In this document: piece by piece, positions 44,727-54,288 of the stretch | Position numbering within the stretch: position 1 is the stretch's first letter | How the letters are laid out: the number at the start of each line of letters is the position of its first letter | Source: Stieleria sp. JC731 | Lineage (GTDB): Bacteria > Planctomycetota > Planctomycetia > Pirellulales > Pirellulaceae | Reading direction: 5' to 3' | Length of the DNA stretch: 64,000 bases | NCBI RefSeq assembly: GCF_020966635.1 | Contig: NZ_JAJKFQ010000011.1 | Coordinates: 1,178,001 to 1,242,000, forward strand | Notes under the pieces: generated by a model | Seen by the model: only the letters and a program-made list of their open reading frames with translations | Database searches by the model: none | Told to the model about the DNA's origin: nothing | Made by a program: the position numbers and the translations under genes

Positions 44727-46328
44727 CTAAATCGATCGAGTGAACTGTGGCGTGTAGCGAATCTTCCACCCGGTGCTGATGACTGCCGGATCGCTGTCCG
44801 AATCACTTTCCGATGCATCGCCATTGGCAGGGCCGAGCAATTCTTCGGGGGCCGCTTGGGCGTCTTCGTCTTCAGTCGACTTGGGTGCTGGAAGAACCGA
44901 TTCGAAGCTTTTCATTCCCGTTTGCGGCTCGTCGTTGAAGGATTCCGCAGGTTTTAAGCTCATTTGTTCCTCGGTTTCGGGCTCCAACTCTGGCTGGGCA
45001 ATGACTTCGGAGTCCGCCGAGTCGCTACTGGAAACCGGTTCGGATTCCAAGGTGCTGTAACCGCTAAGGATCGCTGGGCTGTAGGGATCGTAGTAAGTCA
45101 TCGGAACTCGCTGAACTACCTGGCGAGGAACCGAGATCGTGGTCGTGTAGGGTTCCATGACTTCGCGAACAACAGGCTTTCGCACCGTTTGTTGGACGGC
45201 TTCGTATTCGGTGTAACGAACCGTGTGTGGCACCTTTTTTGTGACGTAGTTCACACGCGTTTGTTGAACAGGAATTTTGCGAACGCGTTCTTCGGTGACC
45301 CATTGCTGGGTTGTGACTGGGATACGGCGTGTTTTCGTTTCGGTTACTGGTCGCTGAACGATGTAGGGAACCTTGCGGACCATGGTTGTCGGAACCATTC
45401 GAGTCGATTGCACCGGAACCTTTTGCGTCACAACTTCGGTTTCCATTCGGGTTCGCTGAACGGGAACGTTCTGAGTTACCGTTTCGGTTTGCATCCGCTG
45501 AACCTGGATCGGAACTTGGACCTGTTCAGTGACAGGCACGTAAGACGTTTGCGCGACTTGTTGTTGGACGTAATTAGGGCGATAGACGTACTGCGTTTGA
45601 GCTGTTGGCGGTGTGTAGTATGGTGCGACAACGTTGCCGCCACGAACTCGTGCGAACAGTCCAAGAGGTCCGGGGGTAGCGTAAAGGTCACGTTTGTATT
45701 GCAGTGCGTAACCTGATGTCCCCGGTGTCACGGTTGTTTGCGGCACGTAACCACCCGCGTCCACGGTTTGGTTGACCATCGTGGTTTGGGGACGCATCGT
45801 GGTGTATTGCTGCGTCTGCATCTGGGTTTCGACAACGGGCCGCTGCACCGAGTATTGCTGCTGCACGTAGGCCGTTTCCGTTACCGGACGTTGGACGGTG
45901 TACTGCTGCTGATAGTACGAGGTCTCGGTGACCGGCTTGAAGGTGGTGTATTGCTCTTCACGCTCAGCGGTTTCCGAAACGTATTTCGTTTCTTGATACG
46001 TTTCGTCACGATACTCGGTCTTGGTGACCGGTTTCCAAACGGTGTATCGCTCTTCGCGGAAGCTGGTCTCGACCGTGTTGACCGGCACAGTCACTTCGCG
46101 CATTTCGGTGCGTTCACGAACGACGGGACGGTATCGAGTGACTTCCTCTTCAACCATTTCCGTTCGCATCACGGGCCTCATTCGAGTCACCGTTTGCTCT
46201 TCGTAAATCGTCGTCGGACGATACCGGTAGGTTTGTGGGAAGCAGTAATTCTGCGCAAGCGCCGCAGTCGATGCGGAGGCGAGCGAAGTTGCGAATGCGG
46301 ATATAAGTAATGTTTTCAAGCGAGGCAT
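44727..46328 (-). CDS. YTV-repeat cell-wall-type protein
   Basis: A 533-aa exported protein (signal LISAFATSLASASTAALAQ) made largely of short repeats of the pattern Y-T-V/T-x-x-P-V-T-E-T, for example YTVQRPVTETAYVQQQYSVQ and VPVQRTRMETEVVTQKVPVQ. This is the planctomycete YTV domain first noted in Rhodopirellula baltica, where YTV proteins were reported in the insoluble cell-wall fraction. The repeats are rich in Thr, Val, Gln, Tyr and Arg, predicted as extended strands, and suit a structural or cross-linked surface role. The last ~100 residues are acidic and Ser/Glu-rich. The gene has its own terminator and a long upstream region. Confidence 0.85.
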   Translation of the reverse strand: MPRLKTLLISAFATSLASASTAALAQNYCFPQTYRYRPTTIYEEQTVTRMRPVMRTEMVEEEVTRYRPVVRERTEMREVTVPVNTVETSFREERYTVWKPVTKTEYRDETYQETKYVSETAEREEQYTTFKPVTETSYYQQQYTVQRPVTETAYVQQQYSVQRPVVETQMQTQQYTTMRPQTTMVNQTVDAGGYVPQTTVTPGTSGYALQYKRDLYATPGPLGLFARVRGGNVVAPYYTPPTAQTQYVYRPNYVQQQVAQTSYVPVTEQVQVPIQVQRMQTETVTQNVPVQRTRMETEVVTQKVPVQSTRMVPTTMVRKVPYIVQRPVTETKTRRIPVTTQQWVTEERVRKIPVQQTRVNYVTKKVPHTVRYTEYEAVQQTVRKPVVREVMEPYTTTISVPRQVVQRVPMTYYDPYSPAILSGYSTLESEPVSSSDSADSEVIAQPELEPETEEQMSLKPAESFNDEPQTGMKSFESVLPAPKSTEDEDAQAAPEELLGPANGDASESDSDSDPAVISTGWKIRYTPQFTRSI

Positions 46329-46704
46329 CGTAAGAATACCGTCGGGTAGTCAAGCTGAAGAAAGTCTAGATCGTTTCCCACGCTGATTGCGATGCGCAGG
46401 CACCTATAAAAGGTACGCAGGGCATTAGCGAAAAGCGAAAAAAAGCCCGGAAAAAGTGGCGTTTTGAGCTGAACTTGCCGCGCCAGCTTTACCAATTTGC
46501 CTGATCCTTTGCCCAGGTTGTCCAAGCATCGCGGCATTCACACTGGGACAATTTGCGGGATAATCCGACTATAGGGATTGGACAGCCCTCCGCTGGGGAG
46601 TGTCCGCGTGCGGTTACCAGAAACCTCGCTGGTGCATTCGAAACTGTTTTTGCGAGTTTGGCGGACGGTTCTGAAAAGTCACTGTCCAAGTTCACCGCCC
46701 AGCT
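46329..46704. other. Intergenic region with short repeats
   Basis: About 375 bases upstream of the YTV gene. TCACTGTCCAAGTTC (46679-46693) recurs with one change at 46705-46719, across the stop of the AAA+ gene. A hairpin GGACA...TGTCC is present near 46580-46606. No gene is evident. Confidence 0.4.
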
Positions 46705-49700
46705 TCACTGTCCAGGTTCGCTCGGATAATCCTCGATGCTAGTTTCGTCACCGGATGCCGAGTCGAACGTCTTCTCGATCTCTTGGTAGTTGGTCTGCAT
46801 CAGATCAAGTTGCTCTTTGAGACGCTGCAAATCTTTACCGTTGTCAAGCGATTCTGACAGGATCGGGCGCAACCATTCTTGCATCAGGTGGAACTGCCCC
46901 TTGATCAAGTCGGCCAGCACGCGCGGAACCTTGTGCTGGACAAGCACTTTTTGTTCTGGCAGTTCAGCGGTGGCTTGCTGGTGATTGATTTTTTCCAGTT
47001 GTTCGCCGGTGGACCGAAGCGTTTGAGCGACTTGGTCAGCGGACGCCGACAGACTTTGTCGAAGCAAATCCATACGTGCATCCATGCGTTCTTCACGACC
47101 CTGTCCCGATGCCGCGATCGCTTTGGAGATCACCTGACGAATCGATTCAAGACCGTCACGCATTGATGCCAGTTGCCGCATCAATTGACCGGCCTGGTCT
47201 TCGCTATCGAGCCCCTGCATTCGGACACTTTCGACAAAGGCATATTTAATGCTGTCCCAACGCTCTTGGTCTTCAGGCGAAAGGATACCCATCAGTTCTT
47301 TGAACTTCAGGACGTTTGCTTCGTTGTCCGTGGTCAGCGTCTGCGAGTCTTGTTCGTAGGTTGCGACAATCAACGTTTGCAATTCTTGGTCGTTCATCAC
47401 CGCCGCCACTTTTTCGGCGATGCGGTTCATGTTCCGATAACTTCCCTGCAGCTTGAATGGAGGCTCAGTACGATAGGCATCGGCCTGAGCAGCACTGCGA
47501 ATGTACGCACGGTTCACACGCAAGACGACATCGCGAACCCGAAGCAATTTGCGCATTACTTCGAACATGTCGCGAGTTTGGTCGCTGGACAGATTACTTT
47601 GCAATTCGATGCCTTCGATGCTGTCACGCTCGGCAGCCCGAATGATCGCACGAGCGTCTTCGGGTGCTGCGGTGGACAGTGGAGCCAGAGTCGAATTGCT
47701 GGTTAAACAGTTTTCCAGGTAGCTCATTTCGAACGCTTCGGCAGAATCCCCGATGATTTCGCCAAGGTTGTAAACGTCTGCCCGGTTGGAAAGCATGTCG
47801 GGAACTTGGAACCGTTCGCCGCTTTCGGTGTAGGGGTTACCAGCCATGACAACGGCAACCCGTCGTCCGCGAAGATCGTATGTCCGCGTCTTGCCGTTGC
47901 TGACGCCTTCGATCTTTCTTGTCGCGTCACAGAGCGAGATGAACTTTTGCAAGAACTCCGGATGTGTGTGTTGGATGTCATCGACATACAGCATCACGTT
48001 GTCGCCCATCTCTAGTGCGAGATTCAGCCGCTCGACTTCTTCTTTGGCTGCCGCGTTGGGAGCTTCTGCCGGATCAAGTGAGGTGACTTGATGGCCAATC
48101 GCAGGGCCGTTGATCTTCATGAAGACTAAGCCAAGGCGATTTGCGACGTATTCCATCAATGTCGTCTTGCCGTAGCCTGGCGGTGAAATGAGCAGCAGCA
48201 AACCCATTCGGTCGGTACGTTTGTTTTCACCCGCCGATCCCATCTGTTTTGCGAGGTTGTCGCCGATCAGCGGCAAGTAGACTTCGTCCAACAACCGGTT
48301 TCGTACAAAGCTTGTCAGGACTCGCGGTTTGAACTCATCCAATCGCATATCATCACGGGCTTCGTCCACAAGACGACTTTTTGTTTGGTTGAGCATCCGA
48401 TAACGAGGAACGACATCACCGATGTAGTTGCGAACTCGCCGTAAAAGCTCGTGGTAATGAACGACCAAGCTGCCGCTGGCAATGTTGTCGTGGCTGCCAA
48501 CGAGGCCTTCGACCGACTGAGAAACCGGTGCCTCCGTTATCTGAAACTTTTCGGCACCGCCATTGAGAATGAGCCAAGCAAGTTCGTTGCGGTAAAAGCT
48601 TGCCGGATCAATGTTATTCTCTGTCGATACTCCCGTAAGAAATGCGTCGGCCCAGTTCCGCGCTAGAACAAAGGAGCGTACCGGATCAGCTTTGTTGCTC
48701 TTCAGTGCGGTCGCGAGAAGTTTTTCACGATCAATTTCTGGGACCGAATCACAGAACTTCTGCATCAAGTCTGATGCTCGTCCGCTGGCGATTGGCTTTT
48801 CTGGCGAAAACGTCAATTGGTCGAATAGATAGTACGCGATCGCTTGCGGACTGACATCGGCTGGGAACAACGGTCCCCAAATCGATTGGTCGTCTGTTGC
48901 CAATTGCGAAAGTTTGGCTCGAAACTGTTCAGCGGGTTTGGCATGTGGATAGGCCTTGGCGAGATTCGCGAAGCCCTCGATCCAATCCATCATGCCGCGA
49001 CGCGTTTCGGGATCTAATAATTTGTCGAACCAGAACAGCGAGGCCGATCGAACGTCGGGCGCATGCGATAGTAGGCCGATTTGCTGATCGATCTCAACAA
49101 CCGCCTTTAGGATCAGAGCCGCATCATGATCGTGAACACCTTTGGCGTAACCTTCGTCAAAACGCCCACCGATTTTTGATTGAACCCACGCCGCCGTAAT
49201 TTCGTCGAGCTCAGGTGCGGCTTCACGCTGATCGTTCAACTTGTCAAACAGTTCGACCGCCAAAAATTCGGCGCGATAGACATGTCGGTTTTCACTGATC
49301 AGCTCTTGATGCCAAAGGTCGCGAGCCGCTTCTAGGGCTTCGTTTTCCAAGGCACGAAAATATTGCGTACCGGTGAGGTGCAAACACAACGCGTCGTTTC
49401 GGAGAACGGTTGTCAAATCGAGCGGTTGCGTGTTCACGGCAAATCGCTGGTTGCCCAGTCGGATGATGTCGCCGCCATCTTCGTAAAGGTCTTGGCGATC
49501 TTTTAGTTGCCGTACCGAGTCCTCGCGAATCGTCTTCAGACGGCTCTGCAGATCTTCGACGCGGACTGCATCATCAAGCTCTTGCAGTTGGCCGATGATG
49601 TCACGAACCTTTTCGACCATCAAGTCACCAGCGAAGTATGCAGCGATATCGTCTGCAGACTCCATTGATCGGACGCGATTGTCGATTCCTTTTAAGATAC

Positions 49701-51990
49701 GGTCGGCAGCCGATGACAGTGATTCGGCACGACGGTTGCGTTTTTCAACGAGTTGAACTTTGCGAGATTCGAACGCCGCGTAAACTTCCTCGCGTCGAAC
49801 GGCAAGCTGCTCGATAAAGTCATCGAACTCGGCGAATTTGCCTTCCAGTTCTTCGAGCTGCACCATGACTTTCGTCAAGTACTCGTCGCACCGTTCAGGG
49901 CTATCGCAAACATCGAGGTAGCCAGATGTCGTTTGCTCAAGCAATTTCAATTGAGAGGCGAATTCCGCTCGACCTTCAACGCCGACAAGCTCTTTTGTAC
50001 GGGCCTTTAACGCACTGCGGACACGGTTAACCGATGCGAAAACGTCACCGATCGCATCGATGATTTCGGTCCGTTTCGTTGCGTCATCGATTCGTAGGTT
50101 ACTAACCGTTTCGGTCAGCATCTCCAGCTGAGCCGCTGCGGCGTCAATCTTTTCGGCCAGCTCTTTCGATTCGGTGACCGTTTTGACTTCGTCGACTTGA
50201 GCTTTCGCCGATTCGATTCGCTCGATGTAAGGATCCAGCGATCCAGGCGTTAGCAGGAAGTCCACACAGCGTCGGCTGAGTCGTTCGCTGCGTTCGGCCG
50301 TTGTCTGTTCCAGTTTTTCGACAAGCTCGGAGTCGACATAACGCAGCTCTTTAAGCCCAAGGGCGTGGCCACGTTGGGACCGAAGCTCTGCTAACGCATC
50401 GACAAAGTGATCGATCGAATCGAACCGTTGGCGTTCGATCTTCTTGACCAAAGCCTCGATGTCGGACTCGACTTTATTGGTCCGTTCGTTTGTTTGTTTT
50501 CGGACCCGGACGACCTTTTCAAATTCTTCGACAGCTGCCGAAGCGGCTTCGCGGATTTTGGCGAGCGGTTCGTTTAAATGGTGCGTTTCCTCTTTGTCGA
50601 TCCAGAAATAGCTATCGAGGATGTCGTTCGATTTTTTATTCAGGTCGACGTACAGGCCTTCGTAGCTGTCATCCTTATCGATCAACTGCAGCAGTTCGCT
50701 GCACTCGGCCATGCCGCGGACGATTTCTTTGTTTCCGATTTTGAATAGCAGCGAATCCGTTTGATTATCCGGGACGAAGTTGGGGCCGGTAAACGGAGTC
50801 TGCCAAATCTGGATCGCGTGGTGTTTTTGAGCTTCCTCGTGCGTCCGGAAGCAAACCATTTCGCCGCGTTCGAAGAAGGTTTGCCCGTGGCAGATCAACG
50901 GCGTGTCAACCGATTGGCGAATCAAGTTGTATCGCAGTTGGACGTAGGTGCCCGACTGAGGTGAATAGAACAAGTAGAGGAAATCTTCACCGTTGGACGA
51001 AGCGATGGTGCGCTGAAAACGCATGTCGCTAAGGCCCGTTTCAAAGCGTTTGTACTCACCGGTTTGTAGGTAGTAACCCCCAGGGAAGATCAAACCCTGG
51101 TCGCCGGGGAGCATGACGCAGGCTTCTGCGATCTCGTCGACTCGGACAACTTGCTGAATCTTGGAGTTGTAAACCAGATAGCGAGTCGTGTCTTCCTGAT
51201 ACGGCTTCATCCTTAGCAAGACCAAGTGCCCCAAGATGACGTAGTGGATTTCTGCGTCATCGAGCTTTTGATCAGGATTGTCGACCGGTTCGGCATAGAT
51301 GCCTTCACCGCTGCCGGTATTGTTTTCGACCTTGATCGTTAAATCGCCACCGACAGTTTCGACAAAGACGATGTCGTCGATCGAAATGTGCGGGTGTTCG
51401 CCGTAGCGATGTTGGTCTCGGTTTGTCTTTGTCCAGCGGAATTCGTGTTGTGGCGGGTTCTTGACCTCATGTTCGCTGCGATTGTCAATGTACTCCAAGC
51501 GATCCGGGGAGACTCGCCATTTGAAGGACTTGATATCTCGTTCCGTTTTGCCGACTTGGAAAACCATGTGTAGCATCGGTCCGACACGAAAGAAACGCGA
51601 AAACGACGTGCCTTTATAGAATCGGTACAGTTCCGCGAAGTCATTTAAAAACCTCGCATCGCTGATAACATCGAGTGGCTTCTCGTGGAACTGGCCATCG
51701 GAAAATTGATACGCGGAGAATACGTCTGCGAGTTCAATTTCGGTCTTTAAACCGAACTGAACGTTGTATCCGAAAAGGAACTGGTCGCCGACGGAAACAA
51801 GGTCACGCGGAATGCAATTGTGTTCCGTCGTGACACGCTCGGTCGCGAGCAATTTCGTTTCGATATTACCGAAAACTTCCGCCCGTGATTCGTTAAGCGA
51901 TGCCAATCGAGTCCGAAGATCGTTGGCGGCGTCGCGAAGTCGGTTTCGCAGGACTTCATAAGTACCTGCGGCCAGTTGGGAGTCGGTCAT
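46705..51990 (-). CDS. Giant DUF3686-type AAA+ ATPase ('DNA repair ATPase')
   Basis: A 1761-aa soluble protein. The N-terminal ~480 residues match the DUF3686 family (TEHNCIPRDLVSVGDQFLFG, LPGDQGLIFPGGYYLQTGEY), with a beta-propeller-like feel. Residues ~485-840 are long coiled coil (RIESAKAQVDEVKTVTESKE and similar). A MoxR-like AAA+ module lies near residues 1240-1480: Walker A LLISPPGYGKTTLMEY (about 1270), Walker B VMLYVDDIQH (about 1333; Asp in the second acidic place), sensor-1 region VAVVMAGNPYT and a downstream Arg in SNRADVYN. The C-terminal 250 residues are again helical. The 'DNA repair' name in databases has little support that I know. It follows an NfeD-like gene and a flotillin gene; the three probably form one membrane-linked remodelling machine. 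Confidence 0.9.
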   Translation of the reverse strand: MTDSQLAAGTYEVLRNRLRDAANDLRTRLASLNESRAEVFGNIETKLLATERVTTEHNCIPRDLVSVGDQFLFGYNVQFGLKTEIELADVFSAYQFSDGQFHEKPLDVISDARFLNDFAELYRFYKGTSFSRFFRVGPMLHMVFQVGKTERDIKSFKWRVSPDRLEYIDNRSEHEVKNPPQHEFRWTKTNRDQHRYGEHPHISIDDIVFVETVGGDLTIKVENNTGSGEGIYAEPVDNPDQKLDDAEIHYVILGHLVLLRMKPYQEDTTRYLVYNSKIQQVVRVDEIAEACVMLPGDQGLIFPGGYYLQTGEYKRFETGLSDMRFQRTIASSNGEDFLYLFYSPQSGTYVQLRYNLIRQSVDTPLICHGQTFFERGEMVCFRTHEEAQKHHAIQIWQTPFTGPNFVPDNQTDSLLFKIGNKEIVRGMAECSELLQLIDKDDSYEGLYVDLNKKSNDILDSYFWIDKEETHHLNEPLAKIREAASAAVEEFEKVVRVRKQTNERTNKVESDIEALVKKIERQRFDSIDHFVDALAELRSQRGHALGLKELRYVDSELVEKLEQTTAERSERLSRRCVDFLLTPGSLDPYIERIESAKAQVDEVKTVTESKELAEKIDAAAAQLEMLTETVSNLRIDDATKRTEIIDAIGDVFASVNRVRSALKARTKELVGVEGRAEFASQLKLLEQTTSGYLDVCDSPERCDEYLTKVMVQLEELEGKFAEFDDFIEQLAVRREEVYAAFESRKVQLVEKRNRRAESLSSAADRILKGIDNRVRSMESADDIAAYFAGDLMVEKVRDIIGQLQELDDAVRVEDLQSRLKTIREDSVRQLKDRQDLYEDGGDIIRLGNQRFAVNTQPLDLTTVLRNDALCLHLTGTQYFRALENEALEAARDLWHQELISENRHVYRAEFLAVELFDKLNDQREAAPELDEITAAWVQSKIGGRFDEGYAKGVHDHDAALILKAVVEIDQQIGLLSHAPDVRSASLFWFDKLLDPETRRGMMDWIEGFANLAKAYPHAKPAEQFRAKLSQLATDDQSIWGPLFPADVSPQAIAYYLFDQLTFSPEKPIASGRASDLMQKFCDSVPEIDREKLLATALKSNKADPVRSFVLARNWADAFLTGVSTENNIDPASFYRNELAWLILNGGAEKFQITEAPVSQSVEGLVGSHDNIASGSLVVHYHELLRRVRNYIGDVVPRYRMLNQTKSRLVDEARDDMRLDEFKPRVLTSFVRNRLLDEVYLPLIGDNLAKQMGSAGENKRTDRMGLLLLISPPGYGKTTLMEYVANRLGLVFMKINGPAIGHQVTSLDPAEAPNAAAKEEVERLNLALEMGDNVMLYVDDIQHTHPEFLQKFISLCDATRKIEGVSNGKTRTYDLRGRRVAVVMAGNPYTESGERFQVPDMLSNRADVYNLGEIIGDSAEAFEMSYLENCLTSNSTLAPLSTAAPEDARAIIRAAERDSIEGIELQSNLSSDQTRDMFEVMRKLLRVRDVVLRVNRAYIRSAAQADAYRTEPPFKLQGSYRNMNRIAEKVAAVMNDQELQTLIVATYEQDSQTLTTDNEANVLKFKELMGILSPEDQERWDSIKYAFVESVRMQGLDSEDQAGQLMRQLASMRDGLESIRQVISKAIAASGQGREERMDARMDLLRQSLSASADQVAQTLRSTGEQLEKINHQQATAELPEQKVLVQHKVPRVLADLIKGQFHLMQEWLRPILSESLDNGKDLQRLKEQLDLMQTNYQEIEKTFDSASGDETSIEDYPSEPGQ

Positions 51991-52053
51991 GATCGGGCTC
52001 CCGTCACCTATTCGAATGCATGGAAGTCTGGGAAGGTCACAAACAGAGGAGTG

Positions 52054-52131
52054 ATCGGCGGATCAATCAACGATCGCAGAGGTAGCCAAAGCAGTGCTAA
52101 CCAAAACTGAGCAATCGATTGATCCGCCGAT
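52054..52131 (-). promoter_or_regulatory. 15-bp inverted repeat between flotillin and AAA+ genes
   Basis: ATCGGCGGATCAATC (52054-52068) and GATTGATCCGCCGAT (52117-52131) are perfect reverse complements separated by 48 bases. They lie in the 159-base gap after the flotillin stop (52150) and before the AAA+ start (51990). It could be a transcript-folding element that lowers readthrough or sets the ratio of the two proteins, or a binding site. There is no T-run, so a simple terminator is unlikely. Confidence 0.6.
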
Positions 52132-52149
52132 GCGGGGCAGGCTTTCGCC

Positions 52150-54288
52150 TTATGCCTTTTTGCCGCTGTTGCTGGTCGCGGTAGCGTTCAGTACGCGACC
52201 TGCCTTGTGGTCGGCGATGTTTGCGGTTCCGGCCATACCTAGCAAACTGGTCAGTTGCGACCGAACATCTTCGGTTCCCGCCATGCCCATCATTTTGGCG
52301 ATGAGGGCAGCAATTGACAGATCTTTCACGCCATCGGTGTCCAAATTGAACTGGCTGATCAAGCTGCTAAGTTGGTCTTTGAAGTACTCCGCATTTCCAT
52401 CAAAGAACGTGTCTTTAATGTCCGTCGCCACTCGGCTGTTATAGACAAAGCGGTCGATCGCTTTGCCGCCCTTGACGGCTGAGGTGATCTGTTCGAAGAA
52501 CTCTCCGTCGCCACCGACGATATCGATTCGGGCAGCCTTGAGTGCTTCGCCGACAACACCGGCTTGGCTTTCGGCGATCCCGCGTTGGGCATCGATCGCG
52601 GCGATCTCGACATCCTTTTCCTTGTTGAGACGCAGCTTGAATTCTTCGTGGTCTTTCCCGACGCTGTCGAGGACTTTCATCGCTTCGGCTTTCTCGGTGA
52701 TACCGGTCGCTTCGGCACGATACTTTTCCAAGTCGACGTTGGCTTCGGCCATACCTTGCTTTTCGACGGCGGTCGCTTTGGCTTCGATGCCCTTGGCTTC
52801 GGCAACGGCTTTGCGTTCCAGGACGGTCGCTTCGGCGCAACCTTCTTTTTCCAAGCTGACGGCTTTGGCTTCTTGCACGCGAGCTTCGGCCAAGCCCTTG
52901 GCTGCCGATTGTGCGGCTTCGCCTTCGGCTAGCATCTTTGCAGCGGCGGTTTCTTTCTCCGCCGCATCGCGACGTGCTTCCGCTTCGATGCGAACCTTTT
53001 CGGCCAGCAATTCGCTGGATTCTTTTTCCGCCTGCGCAAGCTTGGTTTGACGGATTAGTTCTTCCTCGGCTTTCATTTCGGCCGCGGTGATTTGAACCTT
53101 CTTTGCACGTTCTGCTTTGGCGATTTCTTCGGTGTCTTTGATCCGCTCTTGTTCTTCGACAACGGCTCGTTCGACGGCCACACGTTCGCGAATGACTTCT
53201 TGAATGTTGCGGCGTTCGGTTTCGATCGCCTTTTCTTTTTCGACTTCGGCGACACCGACGACACGCAATCGTTCCGTCGCTTCCAGGTCACGATCGCGGT
53301 TGACACGTTCCAGTTCGACAGCGTCGGTCTTTTCTTTGTTTCGCTGGGCAACCAGGACCTGTCGATCTTTGTTTTGTGTCGCGACGCCGATTTCTTCTTC
53401 GGTCGCGATACGTGCACGTTCGGATTCCAAACGTTGCTCTTCCTGTACTTTCTTCGCAGATGCTTGTTCGCGAGCGGTGATTTCAGAGATCTCGCGTTTT
53501 TGTTTTTCGACGGCTTCGACGCGTTGACGTTCAAGGGCAAGGATCGTTTCTTCCGCTTCGACGTCTTGTTTCTTGAGTGTTTTTTCTTTGTCGCGAGTGA
53601 ACTGGTTTTCTTTAACCTTTTCGGCCGCGGTCAGCTCGGTAATCTTCTTGATACCTTCGGCGTCAAGAATGTTGTTCGGCGACAACATGCTTAGCGGCGT
53701 TTGTTCCAGATAGTCGATCGCCGCGTCATCGAGGCAGTAACCGTTCAAGTCGGTGCCGATGACTTTCAAGATTTCAGCTTTGAATTTATCTCGTTCTTCG
53801 TACAGCTCGACAAAGTCAAACTGTTTACCGACCGTTTTCAATGCTTCGGAAAACTTTGCATCGAACAGTTCACGCAGTGTGTCGATTTCTGAACAGCGTT
53901 TGGCACCGATCGATGCGGCGACTTCTTTGATCTGTTCGATCGAACTGTCAACGCGAATGAAGAATGCGACTTTGATGTCCGCGCGGATGTTGTCGCGGCA
54001 GATCAAACCTTCACTTCCCTGTCGGCTGATTTCAAAGCTTTTCAGCGACAGATCCATCAACTCATAGCGATGGATGACTGGGAAAACCATCATCCCTTCG
54101 CCGGTCGCCACACGCATGGCGCCTCGTCCGGTCCGAACAATCGCTTTGTCGGGACCCACGACCATGAAACACTTTTTGAAGGTCGCGATGGCGGCAATGA
54201 ACACCACGACGATCAAGCCGATCACAAATAGCGTCGGCTCCAGCCAGCCTTCGGCTAAGATCAAGATCCCTGGTTGGGTGATGGTCAC
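52150..54288 (-). CDS. Flotillin/YqiK-type SPFH protein
   Basis: A 712-aa flotillin. One membrane anchor lies at about residues 15-38 (LEPTLFVIGLIVVVFIAAIA). The SPFH/band-7 domain covers ~40-230 (MVVGPDKAIVRTGRGAMRVA, VFPVIHRYELMDLSLKSFEI, IRADIKVAFFIRV). Residues ~240-590 are a long Ala/Glu-rich coiled coil (AEKETAAAKMLAEGEAAQSA) typical of flotillins, and the tail (600-712) is a helical oligomerisation region. It organises membrane microdomains in the inner membrane. The start is GTG at 54288, sharing GTGA with the stop of the upstream NfeD-like gene: a 4-base overlap showing translational coupling. The AAA+ gene follows after 159 bases. Confidence 0.95.
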   Translation of the reverse strand: MTITQPGILILAEGWLEPTLFVIGLIVVVFIAAIATFKKCFMVVGPDKAIVRTGRGAMRVATGEGMMVFPVIHRYELMDLSLKSFEISRQGSEGLICRDNIRADIKVAFFIRVDSSIEQIKEVAASIGAKRCSEIDTLRELFDAKFSEALKTVGKQFDFVELYEERDKFKAEILKVIGTDLNGYCLDDAAIDYLEQTPLSMLSPNNILDAEGIKKITELTAAEKVKENQFTRDKEKTLKKQDVEAEETILALERQRVEAVEKQKREISEITAREQASAKKVQEEQRLESERARIATEEEIGVATQNKDRQVLVAQRNKEKTDAVELERVNRDRDLEATERLRVVGVAEVEKEKAIETERRNIQEVIRERVAVERAVVEEQERIKDTEEIAKAERAKKVQITAAEMKAEEELIRQTKLAQAEKESSELLAEKVRIEAEARRDAAEKETAAAKMLAEGEAAQSAAKGLAEARVQEAKAVSLEKEGCAEATVLERKAVAEAKGIEAKATAVEKQGMAEANVDLEKYRAEATGITEKAEAMKVLDSVGKDHEEFKLRLNKEKDVEIAAIDAQRGIAESQAGVVGEALKAARIDIVGGDGEFFEQITSAVKGGKAIDRFVYNSRVATDIKDTFFDGNAEYFKDQLSSLISQFNLDTDGVKDLSIAALIAKMMGMAGTEDVRSQLTSLLGMAGTANIADHKAGRVLNATATSNSGKKA

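Noticed and set aside
46705-51990. Calling the ATPase an SMC/Rad50-type DNA repair protein
   Set aside because: The coiled coils and database name suggest it, but the AAA+ module is MoxR-like with a single Walker A in the C-terminal third, and there is no ABC signature or hinge.
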